Assembly (NCBI RefSeq): GCF_000381025.1
Contig: NZ_KB905815.1
Location: 355,789-419,788 of the forward strand
DNA: 64,000 nucleotides
Origin: Streptomyces sulphureus DSM 40104
Lineage (GTDB): Bacteria; Actinomycetota; Actinomycetes; Streptomycetales; Streptomycetaceae
Reading direction: 5' to 3'
The notes below the pieces were generated by a model. That model was not told the origin of the DNA. It ran no database searches and saw only the letters and a list, made by a program, of their open reading frames with translations. The position numbers and the translations under genes were made by a program. Below, piece by piece: positions 9,447-17,045 of this stretch (position 1 is the first letter of the stretch; each line of letters starts with the position of its first letter).

Positions 9447-9461
9447 TACCCCCCAGGGGTA
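9447..9461 (+). promoter_or_regulatory. CsoR-type operator with adjoining -10 box
   Basis: TACCCC-CCA-GGGGTA is a near-perfect dyad of the form bound by CsoR/RcnR-family metal sensors. It runs directly into TATAACAT, a plausible -10 box, so a bound repressor would block the promoter of the downstream His-rich membrane protein. It lies 45 bp before ATG 9507. Confidence 0.6.
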
Positions 9462-9506
9462 TAACATTGGGACCGTCGACGCTCCCGCCCCGGAAAGGTG
9501 TCGGAC

Positions 9507-10037
9507 ATGACGGAACCCCCGGACCAGTCCCGCGGCCCCGCACATCACGGGCACGGGCACGGGCACGACGCCGCCCCGCACCAGCAAGGGCACCATCACG
9601 CACCGGCGAGTTGGGGCACCGCACTGCGAGCCACCCTCCACTGCCTCACCGGCTGCGCCATCGGGGAGATCCTCGGCATGGTCGTCGGGACGGCGCTCGC
9701 CTGGCACGCGGCGCCCACCATGGTCCTGGCGATCGCGCTCGCCTTCGTCTTCGGCTACAGCCTCACCATGCTCGCCGTCTTCCGCGCGGGCCTCGCCCTC
9801 GGTGCGGCGGTGAAGGTGGCGCTCGCGGCCGACACCGTCTCCATCGTCGTCATGGAGCTCGTGGACAACGGCGTCATCCTGGTGGTGCCCGGCGCGCTCA
9901 GTGCCCACCTGTCGGAGGGGCTGTTCTGGTGGACGCTCGCGCTCTCGTTCGCCGTCGCGTTGATGCTGACGGTGCCGGTCAACCGGTGGCTGATCGGCAA
10001 GGGCAAAGGCCACGCCGTGGCGCACGCGTACCACTGA
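9507..10037 (+). CDS. His-rich DUF4396-type membrane protein
   Basis: 176 residues from ATG 9507; GGAAAGG lies 8 nt upstream, and a GTG at 9498 is the alternative. The N-terminal 40 residues contain repeated His clusters (HHGHGHGHD and QGHHHAP) that could bind Cu, Ni or Zn. Four predicted membrane helices follow, including GCAIGEILGMVVGTALAWHAA and VLAIALAFVFGYSLTMLAVF, matching my recollection of the DUF4396 family. The GEILGM and VSIVVMELVDNGV segments have acidic and Met residues within the membrane. A CsoR-like operator upstream and the His-rich tail point to metal handling, probably copper, but the family has no firm function. Confidence 0.75.
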   Translation: MTEPPDQSRGPAHHGHGHGHDAAPHQQGHHHAPASWGTALRATLHCLTGCAIGEILGMVVGTALAWHAAPTMVLAIALAFVFGYSLTMLAVFRAGLALGAAVKVALAADTVSIVVMELVDNGVILVVPGALSAHLSEGLFWWTLALSFAVALMLTVPVNRWLIGKGKGHAVAHAYH

Positions 10038-10055
10038 GCGGGCGCGGGCCCCGGC

Positions 10056-10679
10056 TCACAGCTCGGGGCCCTCGCCCGGTTCCTCCTGGTAGGAGTAGCG
10101 CTGCTCGCGCCACGGGTCACCGAGGTTGTGGTAGCCGCGCTCCTCCCAGAACCCCCGACGGTCGGCCGTCATGTATTCGACGCCGCGAACCCACTTCGGG
10201 CCCTTCCACGCGTACAACTGCGGCACGACGAGACGGAGCGGGAACCCGTGCTCGGCGGTGAGGAGTTCGCCGTCCCGGTGGGTGGCGAAGACGGTGCGGG
10301 GCGAACGGAAGTCCTCCAGGCGGAGGTTGGCGCTGTAGCCGTACTCGGCCCAGACCATCACGTGGGTCGCCTCGGGCGCGGGCGGCGCCAGGTCGAGGAG
10401 CTCGCGCGCCGAGACCCCGCCCCACTCGACACCGAGCATGCTGAACTTCGCCACGCAGTGGAAATCGGCGACGACCGTGGCGTACGGGAGCGCCGTGAAC
10501 TCGGCGTGCGTCCAGCAGTGCTTGTCCCCGCTGGCGGTGGCGCCGAAGACACGGAACTCCCACCGCTCGGGCTTGAACCGGGGGACCGGACCGTAGTGCG
10601 TCACCGGCCAGCCCCGCTGGAGTCTCTGACCGGGCGGAAGCCCCGACCGCTCCCCCTCACGGCTGTGCGGCTGACCCAT
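10056..10679 (-). CDS. Sulfite-oxidase-like molybdopterin oxidoreductase
   Basis: 207 residues, a single oxidoreductase molybdopterin-binding domain. C75 in ADFHCVAKFS is the expected thiolate ligand of molybdenum. EHGFPLRLVVPQLYAWKGPKWV is the segment that closes the cofactor pocket in sulfite oxidases. There is no haem domain, no dimerisation domain and no Tat signal, so this is a small cytoplasmic member whose electron acceptor and substrate are unknown. The N-terminal GWPVTHYGPVPRF is typical of the family, which supports the long ATG start although GGGAGG abuts it. It converges with the DUF4396 gene. Confidence 0.85.
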   Translation of the reverse strand: MGQPHSREGERSGLPPGQRLQRGWPVTHYGPVPRFKPERWEFRVFGATASGDKHCWTHAEFTALPYATVVADFHCVAKFSMLGVEWGGVSARELLDLAPPAPEATHVMVWAEYGYSANLRLEDFRSPRTVFATHRDGELLTAEHGFPLRLVVPQLYAWKGPKWVRGVEYMTADRRGFWEERGYHNLGDPWREQRYSYQEEPGEGPEL

Positions 10680-11087
10680 CCTCCCATGGTGACAGACCCC
10701 CGCAGACGATCACGCAGTGCCCCGCACCGCCCGCGCCCGTCGACCTTGACCGGTCGTGACCGGCTTCGTTGCGGACGGGGACGCCGAGTACCCGCGCGGA
10801 CGGCGTCGGACCCGTTGGGCCAGGCATCGAGGCAGCGGCCGAAGAAGAACGCGTCGGCGCGCCGCGAGATCAAAGGGGAGCGCACACGGGACGAATCGGC
10901 GCGAACGCGCGCAAGTGAAGGTCGTTTGACTGGATATGGGCGAGCACGGATGCCAAGATGCGCGACAGATCATCCTGAAAAGGACAGATCTCACCTATCC
11001 AGCACAGCGCGCGTCCCCTCTGCGCCGTACGGCGCGAGGCTGCCGCGCCGCGCCAGACCGAGCGGACCGCGTACGAAGCGAGGGGCC
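10680..11087. other. 408-bp intergenic region upstream of bfr
   Basis: No gene is supported. It serves the divergent molybdopterin gene and bfr. TTGACT at 10926-10931 could be a -35 for bfr, but no good -10 lies 17-18 nt beyond it. No iron box of the type seen before bfd was found here. Confidence 0.35.
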
Positions 11088-11582
11088 ATGCAGGGCGACA
11101 CCGAGGTCATCGAGTTCCTGAACGAGCAGCTCACCGGGGAGCTGACCGCGATCAACCAGTACTACCTGCACAGCCGGATGCAGGACAATTTCGGCTGGTA
11201 CAAGCTCGCCGAGTACACGCGGGCCGAGTCGTTCGACGAGATGAAGCACGCCGAGCGGATCACCGACCGCATCCTCTTCCTGGAGGGGCTCCCCAACTAC
11301 CAGCGGCTCTTCCACGTCCGCGTGGGCCAGACCGTCACGGAGATGCTCCAGGCCGACCGGGAGGTGGAGCTGGAAGCGGTCGACCGGCTGCGCCGGGGGA
11401 TCGAGGTGATGCGGGCCAAGCACGACGTCACCTCGGCGAAGCTCTTCGAGGACCTGCTCCGCGACGAGGAGCACCATGTCGACTACCTGGACGCACAGTT
11501 GGAGCTGATCGACAAGCTCGGCGAACCGCTCTACCTCTCCACTGTCGTCAAGCAGCCGGACGGCGAGGCCGGTACGTTCTGA
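11088..11582 (+). CDS. bfr: Bacterioferritin
   Basis: 164 residues, four-helix ferritin-like fold assembling into a 24-mer iron store. Di-iron ferroxidase ligands E18, E51 and H54 are visible, and DLLRDEEHHVDYLD supplies the later Glu and His ligands. M52 in FDEMKHAERI is the axial haem ligand that distinguishes bacterioferritins from ferritins. SD GCGAGGGG lies before ATG 11088. It converges on the bacterioferritin-associated ferredoxin gene with only 5 bp between stop codons, so storage and release of iron are encoded together but transcribed towards each other. Confidence 0.96.
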   Translation: MQGDTEVIEFLNEQLTGELTAINQYYLHSRMQDNFGWYKLAEYTRAESFDEMKHAERITDRILFLEGLPNYQRLFHVRVGQTVTEMLQADREVELEAVDRLRRGIEVMRAKHDVTSAKLFEDLLRDEEHHVDYLDAQLELIDKLGEPLYLSTVVKQPDGEAGTF

Positions 11583-11587
11583 AGACC

Positions 11588-11926
11588 TCAGGCCGCGAAC
11601 GAAGAGGGCGACGGCGCCGACTCCACCGCTGCGTAATGCCGCGGGGCCACGGGCTCCGGAAGCACGACGGGCCCTTCGTCGGCCGATGGTAGGGACGCGG
11701 CTTCCGGCTCCTCCGCGACCGGGCCGAGCGCGGGCTCACCCCGGTCGACGGCCGCTCGGCGCGGGCAGACGTCTCGGCCGAGGAGCCCCTGGATGCGGCG
11801 GACGCAGGACCCGCAGTCCGTACCGGCCTTGCAGGCGGAGGCGATCTGCCGTGGCGTGCAGGCGCCGTTCTCCGCGTGCTCCTTCACCTGCTGCTCCGTG
11901 ATGCCGAAGCACGAGCAGACGTACAC
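11588..11926 (-). CDS. bfd: Bacterioferritin-associated ferredoxin, long form
   Basis: 112 residues from GTG 11926 with GGAGGTGA upstream. The N-terminal 50 residues carry the [2Fe-2S] ligands C4, C6, C38 and C41 (VCSC and GTDCGSC) of Bfd, which reduces the haem of bacterioferritin to release stored iron. The remaining 60 residues are Ala/Pro/Glu-rich and low in complexity; Escherichia coli Bfd is only about 64 residues, so this tail is an extension of unknown role. A near-perfect iron box 51 bp upstream predicts derepression when iron is scarce. Confidence 0.9.
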   Translation of the reverse strand: MYVCSCFGITEQQVKEHAENGACTPRQIASACKAGTDCGSCVRRIQGLLGRDVCPRRAAVDRGEPALGPVAEEPEAASLPSADEGPVVLPEPVAPRHYAAVESAPSPSSFAA

Positions 11927-11976
11927 GCGGACTCACCTCCGTACGGGCGCGGGCAGACGGTCGCCTGCGGGGCAAC

Positions 11977-11995
11977 TGAGGTTAACCTAACCTAA
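11977..11995 (-). promoter_or_regulatory. Iron box (DmdR1/IdeR/DtxR operator) for bfd
   Basis: On the minus strand TTAGGTTAGGTTAACCTCA differs only slightly from the 19-bp consensus TTAGGTTAGGCTAACCTAA. Iron-loaded DmdR should repress bfd here, so iron release from bacterioferritin rises when iron is low. Confidence 0.85.
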
Positions 11996-12050
11996 GCTAC
12001 CCGCAGTCTCCCGCTCGCCCCCGGGCGGGGAAAAGGGGTGTCAACGCGAT

Positions 12051-12078
12051 GGGACCCGCATCACACGATGCGGGTCCC
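12051..12078 (-). terminator. Terminator after the DAHP synthase gene
   Basis: GGGACCCGCAT and ATGCGGGTCCC form a perfect 11-bp stem with a 6-nt loop, 21 bp beyond the stop codon. Confidence 0.8.
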
Positions 12079-12098
12079 TTGAGCGTGCGCGGTGCCGG

Positions 12099-13448
12099 TT
12101 ACTGGTCCCGGTACATCTCCGCGACGAGGAAGGCGAGGTCGAGCGACTGGCTGCGGTTGAGCCGGGGGTCGCACGCCGTCTCGTAGCGCTGGTGAAGGTC
12201 GTCGACGAAGATCTCGTCGCCGCCGCCGACGCACTCGGTGACGTCGTCGCCCGTGAGTTCCACGTGGATGCCGCCGGGGTGGGTGCCGAGGCTCTTGTGG
12301 ACCTCGAAGAAGCCCTTCACCTCGTCGAGGACGTCGTCGAAACGGCGGGTCTTGTGGCCGCTCGCCGCCTCGAAGGTGTTGCCGTGCATCGGGTCGCAGA
12401 CCCAGACGACCCGGGCACCCGAGGCCGAGACCTTCTCGACCAGCTCGGGCAGGCGGTCCCGGATCTTGTCGGCGCCCATCCGCGTGATGAAGGTGAGCCG
12501 GCCGGGCTCGCGCTCCGGGTCGAGCCGCTCGATGAGCGCCAGGGCGTCCTCCGAGGTGGAGTCGGGACCGAGCTTGACGCCGACGGGGTTGCGGACCCGG
12601 GAGGCGAACTCGATGTGCGCGTTGTCGAGTTGGCGGGTGCGCTCGCCGATCCAGAGCATGTGGCCCGAGACGTCGTACAGCTCGCCGCTGCGGGAGTCGG
12701 TGCGGGTGAGCGCCGACTCGTAGTCGAGGAGGAGCGCCTCGTGCGACGAGTAGAACTCGACGGTGCGCAGCTCCTCCGGGTCGGCGCCGCAGGCGCGCAT
12801 GAACTTCATCGCCTGGTCGATCTCGCGCGCGAGTGCCTCGTACCGCTGGCCCGAGGGCGAGTTGCGGACGAAGTCCTGGTTCCAGGCGTGCACCTGGCGC
12901 AGGTCTGCGTAGCCGCCCGTGGTGAAGGCGCGGACGAGGTTCAGCGTGGAGGCCGAGGCGTGGTACATCTGCTTCAGGCGCTCCGGGTCCGGGCGCCTCG
13001 CCTCTTCGGTGAACTCGAAGCCGTTCACCGAGTCCCCGCGGTAGGAGGGAAGGGTGACGCCGTCGCGCGTCTCCGTCGGCTTCGAGCGGGGCTTGCTGTA
13101 CTGGCCGGCGATACGGCCGACCTTCACCACGGGGACCGAGCCGGCGTAGGTGAGCACGGCGCCCATCTGGAGAAGCGTCTTGAGCTTGTTCCTGATGTGC
13201 TCGGCGCTGACACCGTCGAACGCCTCGGCGCAGTCGCCGCCCTGGAGGAGGAACGCCTCGCCGCGCGCGACGGACGCCAGGCGACTGCGCAACTGGTCGC
13301 ACTCGCCGGCGAAGACGAGCGGCGGATAGGACTCCAACTCGGCCAGGGCAGTGTGGAGCTCCTGCTTGTCAGGCCACTCGGGCTGCTGCTCGGCAGGGAG
13401 GTTCCGCCATGTGTTCACGCCGGTGTCGGTAGTCGCGTTTCCAGTCAC
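12099..13448 (-). CDS. aroG: Class II (plant-type) DAHP synthase
   Basis: 449 residues from GTG 13448. It condenses phosphoenolpyruvate and erythrose 4-phosphate, the first step of aromatic synthesis. Class II hallmarks are NTWRNLPAEQQPEWPD at the start, LLQGGDCAEAF (metal Cys), RIAGQYSKPRS, DSVNGFEF, HEALLLDYE, MLWIGERTRQLD, RNPVGVKLGP and CDPMHGNT. GGAG lies 6 nt before the GTG. A much longer upstream reading frame continues through the divergent leader region and is not coding. Sharing a promoter region with trpEG suggests joint control of entry into and the branch towards tryptophan. Confidence 0.95.
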   Translation of the reverse strand: MTGNATTDTGVNTWRNLPAEQQPEWPDKQELHTALAELESYPPLVFAGECDQLRSRLASVARGEAFLLQGGDCAEAFDGVSAEHIRNKLKTLLQMGAVLTYAGSVPVVKVGRIAGQYSKPRSKPTETRDGVTLPSYRGDSVNGFEFTEEARRPDPERLKQMYHASASTLNLVRAFTTGGYADLRQVHAWNQDFVRNSPSGQRYEALAREIDQAMKFMRACGADPEELRTVEFYSSHEALLLDYESALTRTDSRSGELYDVSGHMLWIGERTRQLDNAHIEFASRVRNPVGVKLGPDSTSEDALALIERLDPEREPGRLTFITRMGADKIRDRLPELVEKVSASGARVVWVCDPMHGNTFEAASGHKTRRFDDVLDEVKGFFEVHKSLGTHPGGIHVELTGDDVTECVGGGDEIFVDDLHQRYETACDPRLNRSQSLDLAFLVAEMYRDQ

Positions 13449-13558
13449 GCGCTCCAGGCTACGGGGTGGTGTCCGCTTCTTTTTCCCTCTCTCGACAGAT
13501 GAGACGGAAAGCACCCGCACCGGGGAAGGAAAGGTCGCATCCAGCAGTGCGGACGCGG

Positions 13559-13564
13559 TAGGGT
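13559..13564 (+). promoter_or_regulatory. -10 box for a leaderless trp leader transcript
   Basis: TAGGGT lies 7 nt before the ATG of the leader peptide at 13572, and no Shine-Dalgarno is present. Transcription would begin at or next to the ATG. Confidence 0.5.
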
Positions 13565-13571
13565 GCGCCGC

Positions 13572-13631
13572 ATGTACGCGCTGCGCACAACCGCTGCCTG
13601 GTGGTGGACCGCTGATCCGGCGGCCCACTGA
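13572..13631 (+). CDS. trpL: trp leader peptide with three consecutive Trp codons
   Basis: The 19-residue frame MYALRTTAAWWWTADPAAH has TGG-TGG-TGG at codons 10-12. Its second half resembles the WWWTAHPAAH ending that I recall for S. coelicolor and related trp leaders. It is too short to appear in ordinary gene prediction. Ribosome stalling at the Trp codons when charged tRNA-Trp is low would favour the antiterminator fold and allow transcription into trpEG, 90 bp downstream. Confidence 0.9.
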   Translation: MYALRTTAAWWWTADPAAH

Positions 13632-13677
13632 CTGCGCGTACCCAGAAGATCGCGAAGGCCGCCCGAGGGCGGCCTTC
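13619..13677 (+). terminator. trp attenuator: antiterminator and terminator arms
   Basis: The terminator is GAAGGCCGCCC (13654-13664) pairing with GGGCGGCCTTC (13667-13677), an 11-bp perfect stem followed by TTTAT. An upstream GGCGGCC (13619-13625), overlapping the end of the leader peptide, is complementary to GGCCGCC (13657-13663) in the terminator's left arm and can form the competing antiterminator. The loop of the terminator is very tight, so 1-2 inner pairs will open. Confidence 0.85.
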
Positions 13678-13721
13678 TTTATGTTCCGGGCCGGCCCTCC
13701 CCACAGGGAAGAGACCCGCTC

Positions 13722-15683
13722 ATGCACCACGCCCGCCCCCACTCCGAACCCGCCGAAACGACGGCCGCACTCCTGACCCGGCTCTGCGCCCCTGATGCTC
13801 CGCCCTTCGCACTCCTGCGCCGGCGCGGACCGGGAGCGCCCGACGGTGTAGAGGTGCTGACCGGACCCGTCGTCCCGTACGAACGCCTCGCCGAACTCCC
13901 TGAGAGCCCGCACGGCACGCTGGCGCTTGTGCCGTTCCGGCAGATCACCGAGCGCGGATTCACCGCGCGCGACGACGGGACTCCGCTCGCCGCGCTCGTC
14001 GCGGAGGAGCACGGCCTGCTGCCGTACGAGGAGGTGCGCGCCGCACTCCCCGACCGTCCGGTGCGCGTGGAGGACGGCGGCTTCGAGACGGGCGACGCGG
14101 CCTACGAGGAGATCGTCCGCCGGGTGGTGGCCGACGAGATCGGAGCCGGCGAGGGCGCCAACTTCGTCCTCAGGCGGACCTTCTCCGCGGCCGTGCCGGG
14201 GTTCTCACGCCGCGATGCACTCGCCCTGTTCCGGCGGCTGCTGGAGGGGGAGCGCGGCGCCTACTGGACGTTCGTCGTGCACACGGGAGAGCGGGTGCTC
14301 GTCGGCGCCAGCCCTGAGGTGCACGTGCGCATGAGCGGCGGGACGGTGGTGATGAACCCGATCAGCGGGACGTACCGGTATCCGCCCCAAGGGCCGGACG
14401 TGGAGGGACTGTTGACGTTCCTCGAAGACCGGAAGGAGCGCGAGGAACTCTCCATGGTCGTCGACGAGGAACTGAAGATGATGTGCACCGTGGGCGATCG
14501 TGGCGGGGTCGTCGTCGGACCGCGGCTGAAGGAGATGGCGCACCTCGCCCACACCGAGTACGAACTGCGCGGTCGCACCACGCTCGACGCCAGGGACGTA
14601 CTGCGCGAGACGATGTTCGCTGCGACGGTGACGGGGTCGCCCGTGGAGAACGCCTGCCGCGTCATCGAGCGCTACGAGCCGGACGGAGAGGGCCGCGGGT
14701 ACTACTCCGGTGCACTGGCGCTCCTCGGCCGCGACGCCTCCGGCGCACAGACGCTCGATTCGCCGATCCTGATCCGTACCGCCGAGGTCGACCTCGCGGG
14801 CGGCCGACTGCGGCTGTCGGTCGGTGCCACGCTCGTGCGCGCCTCGGACCCGGCGGGCGAGGTCGCGGAGACGCACGCGAAGGCGGCCGCGGTGCTCACG
14901 GCGCTCGGGGTGCGGGAGGCGCCGCCGGCCGAGGAGTTCGAGCGCCCGAGGCTCGGCGACGACCCGCGCGTACGGGCCGCGTTGGAGTCGCGGCGGGCCG
15001 GACTCTCGCCGTTCTGGCTGCGGATGCGGACGGCTGGCGTCGGGGGGACGTACGGCGGTGAGGCGGGCGCTGGTGCACACGCGTCGTCGGGGGCCGCCAC
15101 CGGGGTGCTCGTCGTCGACGCCGAGGACACGTTCACCTCGATGCTTGCGCACCTCCTCCGCGCCTCTGGCAGGACCGTCGAGGTGCGGCGGCACGACGCG
15201 GAGGGGACCGTTGCCGCCGCACTCGCGCACCCGGGTCCCGTGGTGCTCGGGCCGGGCCCCGGAAACCCGCTCGACGTACGGGACCCGCGGATCGCGCGGC
15301 TGCGGGGGCTCGCCGCCGAGCTGGTCGGAGGCCATCCGTACGGCGTGCTCGGGGTCTGCCTCGGGCACGAACTCCTCGCCGCCGAGCTCGGGTTGGAGCT
15401 GGTGCGCAGAGAGCGGCCGCACCAGGGGGCGCAGGGACGGATCGACCTCTTCGGCCGTGCGCGGACCGTCGGCTTCTACAACTCCTGGGCCGCGCGGTGC
15501 GGTGACGGGGTCGCCGAGGAACTCGCCCTCCACCGCGTCGAGGTGAGCCGCGACGAGGGCACAGGCGAGGTGCACGGGCTGCGCGGCCCCGGGTTCGCCG
15601 GGGTGCAGTTCCACCCCGAGTCGGTGCTGACGCTGGACGGCCCCGAGATCCTCGCCGAGTTGCTCGCACCCGTGCCGGTCTGA
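13722..15683 (+). CDS. trpEG: Anthranilate synthase, fused TrpE-TrpG
   Basis: 653 residues. The TrpE part (about 1-420) has PISGTYRYPP, ELSMVVDEELKMMC, ATVTGSPVENACRVIERYE and GYYSGALALLG of chorismate-using enzymes. A Gly/Ala-rich linker leads to the class I glutamine amidotransferase part (about 455-653) with GPGPGNPLDV, the nucleophile Cys in GVCLGHE (about C546) and the catalytic His-x-Glu in VQFHPESVL. Glutamine-derived ammonia and chorismate give anthranilate. Similar fusions occur in Streptomyces primary metabolism and in phenazine gene clusters; the Trp attenuator here argues for tryptophan synthesis. GGGAAGAG precedes the ATG. Confidence 0.93.
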   Translation: MHHARPHSEPAETTAALLTRLCAPDAPPFALLRRRGPGAPDGVEVLTGPVVPYERLAELPESPHGTLALVPFRQITERGFTARDDGTPLAALVAEEHGLLPYEEVRAALPDRPVRVEDGGFETGDAAYEEIVRRVVADEIGAGEGANFVLRRTFSAAVPGFSRRDALALFRRLLEGERGAYWTFVVHTGERVLVGASPEVHVRMSGGTVVMNPISGTYRYPPQGPDVEGLLTFLEDRKEREELSMVVDEELKMMCTVGDRGGVVVGPRLKEMAHLAHTEYELRGRTTLDARDVLRETMFAATVTGSPVENACRVIERYEPDGEGRGYYSGALALLGRDASGAQTLDSPILIRTAEVDLAGGRLRLSVGATLVRASDPAGEVAETHAKAAAVLTALGVREAPPAEEFERPRLGDDPRVRAALESRRAGLSPFWLRMRTAGVGGTYGGEAGAGAHASSGAATGVLVVDAEDTFTSMLAHLLRASGRTVEVRRHDAEGTVAAALAHPGPVVLGPGPGNPLDVRDPRIARLRGLAAELVGGHPYGVLGVCLGHELLAAELGLELVRRERPHQGAQGRIDLFGRARTVGFYNSWAARCGDGVAEELALHRVEVSRDEGTGEVHGLRGPGFAGVQFHPESVLTLDGPEILAELLAPVPV

Positions 15684-16016
15684 GCACCGCGGGCGGTCCG
15701 GCCACGGCGTTCGCGGGCACTGTCCGTCGGGGCAGCGCCCGCGAGCCGGAGGGCGACGGTGGGCGGAACGGCGCGGGCGGCGAGCGCGCCGGCATCCGAC
15801 GCCGACCGGTGACGCGCTCTCGGGCTTCTTGCGTCAGAGAGGCGCCGCGGAAGCCGCCCGGTGCTGCGCAGCGGGCGGCGTACGTCCCTTCCCTCAGCGG
15901 CGTCTCGCCGTACCGCACTCGGAGACGGCGTCCATGGGCCGGCGCCCCGGGTGGCAGCGCCCGCGCCCACGTGTACGGCGGCACGTGGGCCCCGGGGCCG
16001 GTCCGGGAGGAAGGCG
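15684..16016. other. 333-bp convergent intergenic region between trpEG and pfkA
   Basis: No gene is supported. It holds two hairpins: TCGCGGGC (15712-15719) with GCCCGCGA (15738-15745) after trpEG, and CCCACGTG (15966-15973) with CACGTGGG (15982-15989) after pfkA, both plausible terminators. Confidence 0.55.
15966..15989 (-). terminator. Hairpin after pfkA
   Basis: CCCACGTG and CACGTGGG, an 8-bp perfect stem with an 8-nt loop, 28 bp beyond the pfkA stop. Confidence 0.55.
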
Positions 16017-17045
16017 TCAGCCGAAGAACACGCCTGCCTCCGCGTAGAGTTCGGGGCTCACCGTCTTCAGCTTGGCGGTCGCGTCGGAGAGGGGGACGCG
16101 GACGATCTCGGTGCCGCGGAGCGCGACCATCGTGCCCCATGCCTCCTCGCGGACCGCGTCGATGGCGTGGAGGCCGAAGCGCGTGGCGAGCCAGCGGTCG
16201 TACGCGGTGGGGGTGCCGCCGCGCTGGGTGTGGCCGAGGACGGTGGTGCGGGCCTCCTTGCCGGTGCGCGACTCGATCTCCTTGGCGAGCCACTCGCCGA
16301 CGCCGGAGAGCCGGACGTGCCCGAAGGCGTCCGTCGAGCCGTCCTTGAGGACCATCTCGCCGTCCTTCGGCATCGCCCCCTCGGCCACGACGACGATGGG
16401 GGCGTAGCTCGCACGGAACCGGGAGGTGACCCAGGAGCAGACCTGGCCGACGTCGAAGCGCTGCTCGGGGATGAGGATGCAGTTGGCACCGCCGGCGAGG
16501 CCGGAATGGAGGGCGATCCAGCCGGCATGGCGGCCCATCACCTCGACGACGAGCACGCGCATGTGGGACTCGGCCGTGGTGTGGAGGCGGTCGATGGCCT
16601 CCGTGGCCACGGTGACCGCGGTGTTGAAGCCGAAGGTGTAGTCGGTGGCCGAGAGGTCGTTGTCGATGGTCTTGGGGACGCCGACGCACGGGATGCCGTG
16701 CTCGTCGGTGAGGCGTGCGGCGACGCCCAGGGTGTCCTCGCCGCCGATGGCGACGAGCGAGTCGACCTCGTACTTGGCGAGGTTCTCGCGGATACGGCGG
16801 ACGCCGTTCTCCTGCTTGAACGGGTTGGTCCGGGAGGAGCCGAGCAGGGTGCCGCCGCGCGGCAGCATGCCGCGGACCGCGGGGATGTCCAACCGGACGG
16901 TCTCTCCCTCCAGCAGGCCGCGCCAGCCGTCGCGGAAGCCGAGGAAGTCGTACGCGTACTCCTGGACGCCCTTTCGGACGGCGGCCCGCATGACCGCGTT
17001 GAGACCGGGGCAGTCACCGCCGCCTGTCAGCACTCCGACCCGCAT
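16017..17045 (-). CDS. pfkA: 6-phosphofructokinase with PPi-type active-site residues
   Basis: 342 residues from ATG 17045 with AAGGGAGA upstream. It phosphorylates fructose 6-phosphate in glycolysis. LTGGGDCPGLNAVMR binds the phosphoryl donor, KTIDNDL carries the catalytic Asp, and EVMGRHAGWIAL and HTQRGGTPTAYDR bind the sugar phosphate. The donor-selecting positions read GGEDTLG (D104 where ATP enzymes have Gly) and GVPKTIDND (K125 where they have Gly), the pattern of pyrophosphate-dependent enzymes. Some actinomycete enzymes with intermediate patterns use ATP, so donor preference needs measurement. A CRP-like site lies 63 bp upstream. Confidence 0.92.
   Translation of the reverse strand: MRVGVLTGGGDCPGLNAVMRAAVRKGVQEYAYDFLGFRDGWRGLLEGETVRLDIPAVRGMLPRGGTLLGSSRTNPFKQENGVRRIRENLAKYEVDSLVAIGGEDTLGVAARLTDEHGIPCVGVPKTIDNDLSATDYTFGFNTAVTVATEAIDRLHTTAESHMRVLVVEVMGRHAGWIALHSGLAGGANCILIPEQRFDVGQVCSWVTSRFRASYAPIVVVAEGAMPKDGEMVLKDGSTDAFGHVRLSGVGEWLAKEIESRTGKEARTTVLGHTQRGGTPTAYDRWLATRFGLHAIDAVREEAWGTMVALRGTEIVRVPLSDATAKLKTVSPELYAEAGVFFG

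Noticed and set aside
10926-10959. TTGACT-type promoter of bfr
   Set aside because: The best -10 candidate is 22 nt away, outside the usual range.
13459-13704. 81-residue minus-strand frame over the trp leader
   Set aside because: It overlaps the attenuator and leader peptide on the opposite strand and has no ribosome binding site.
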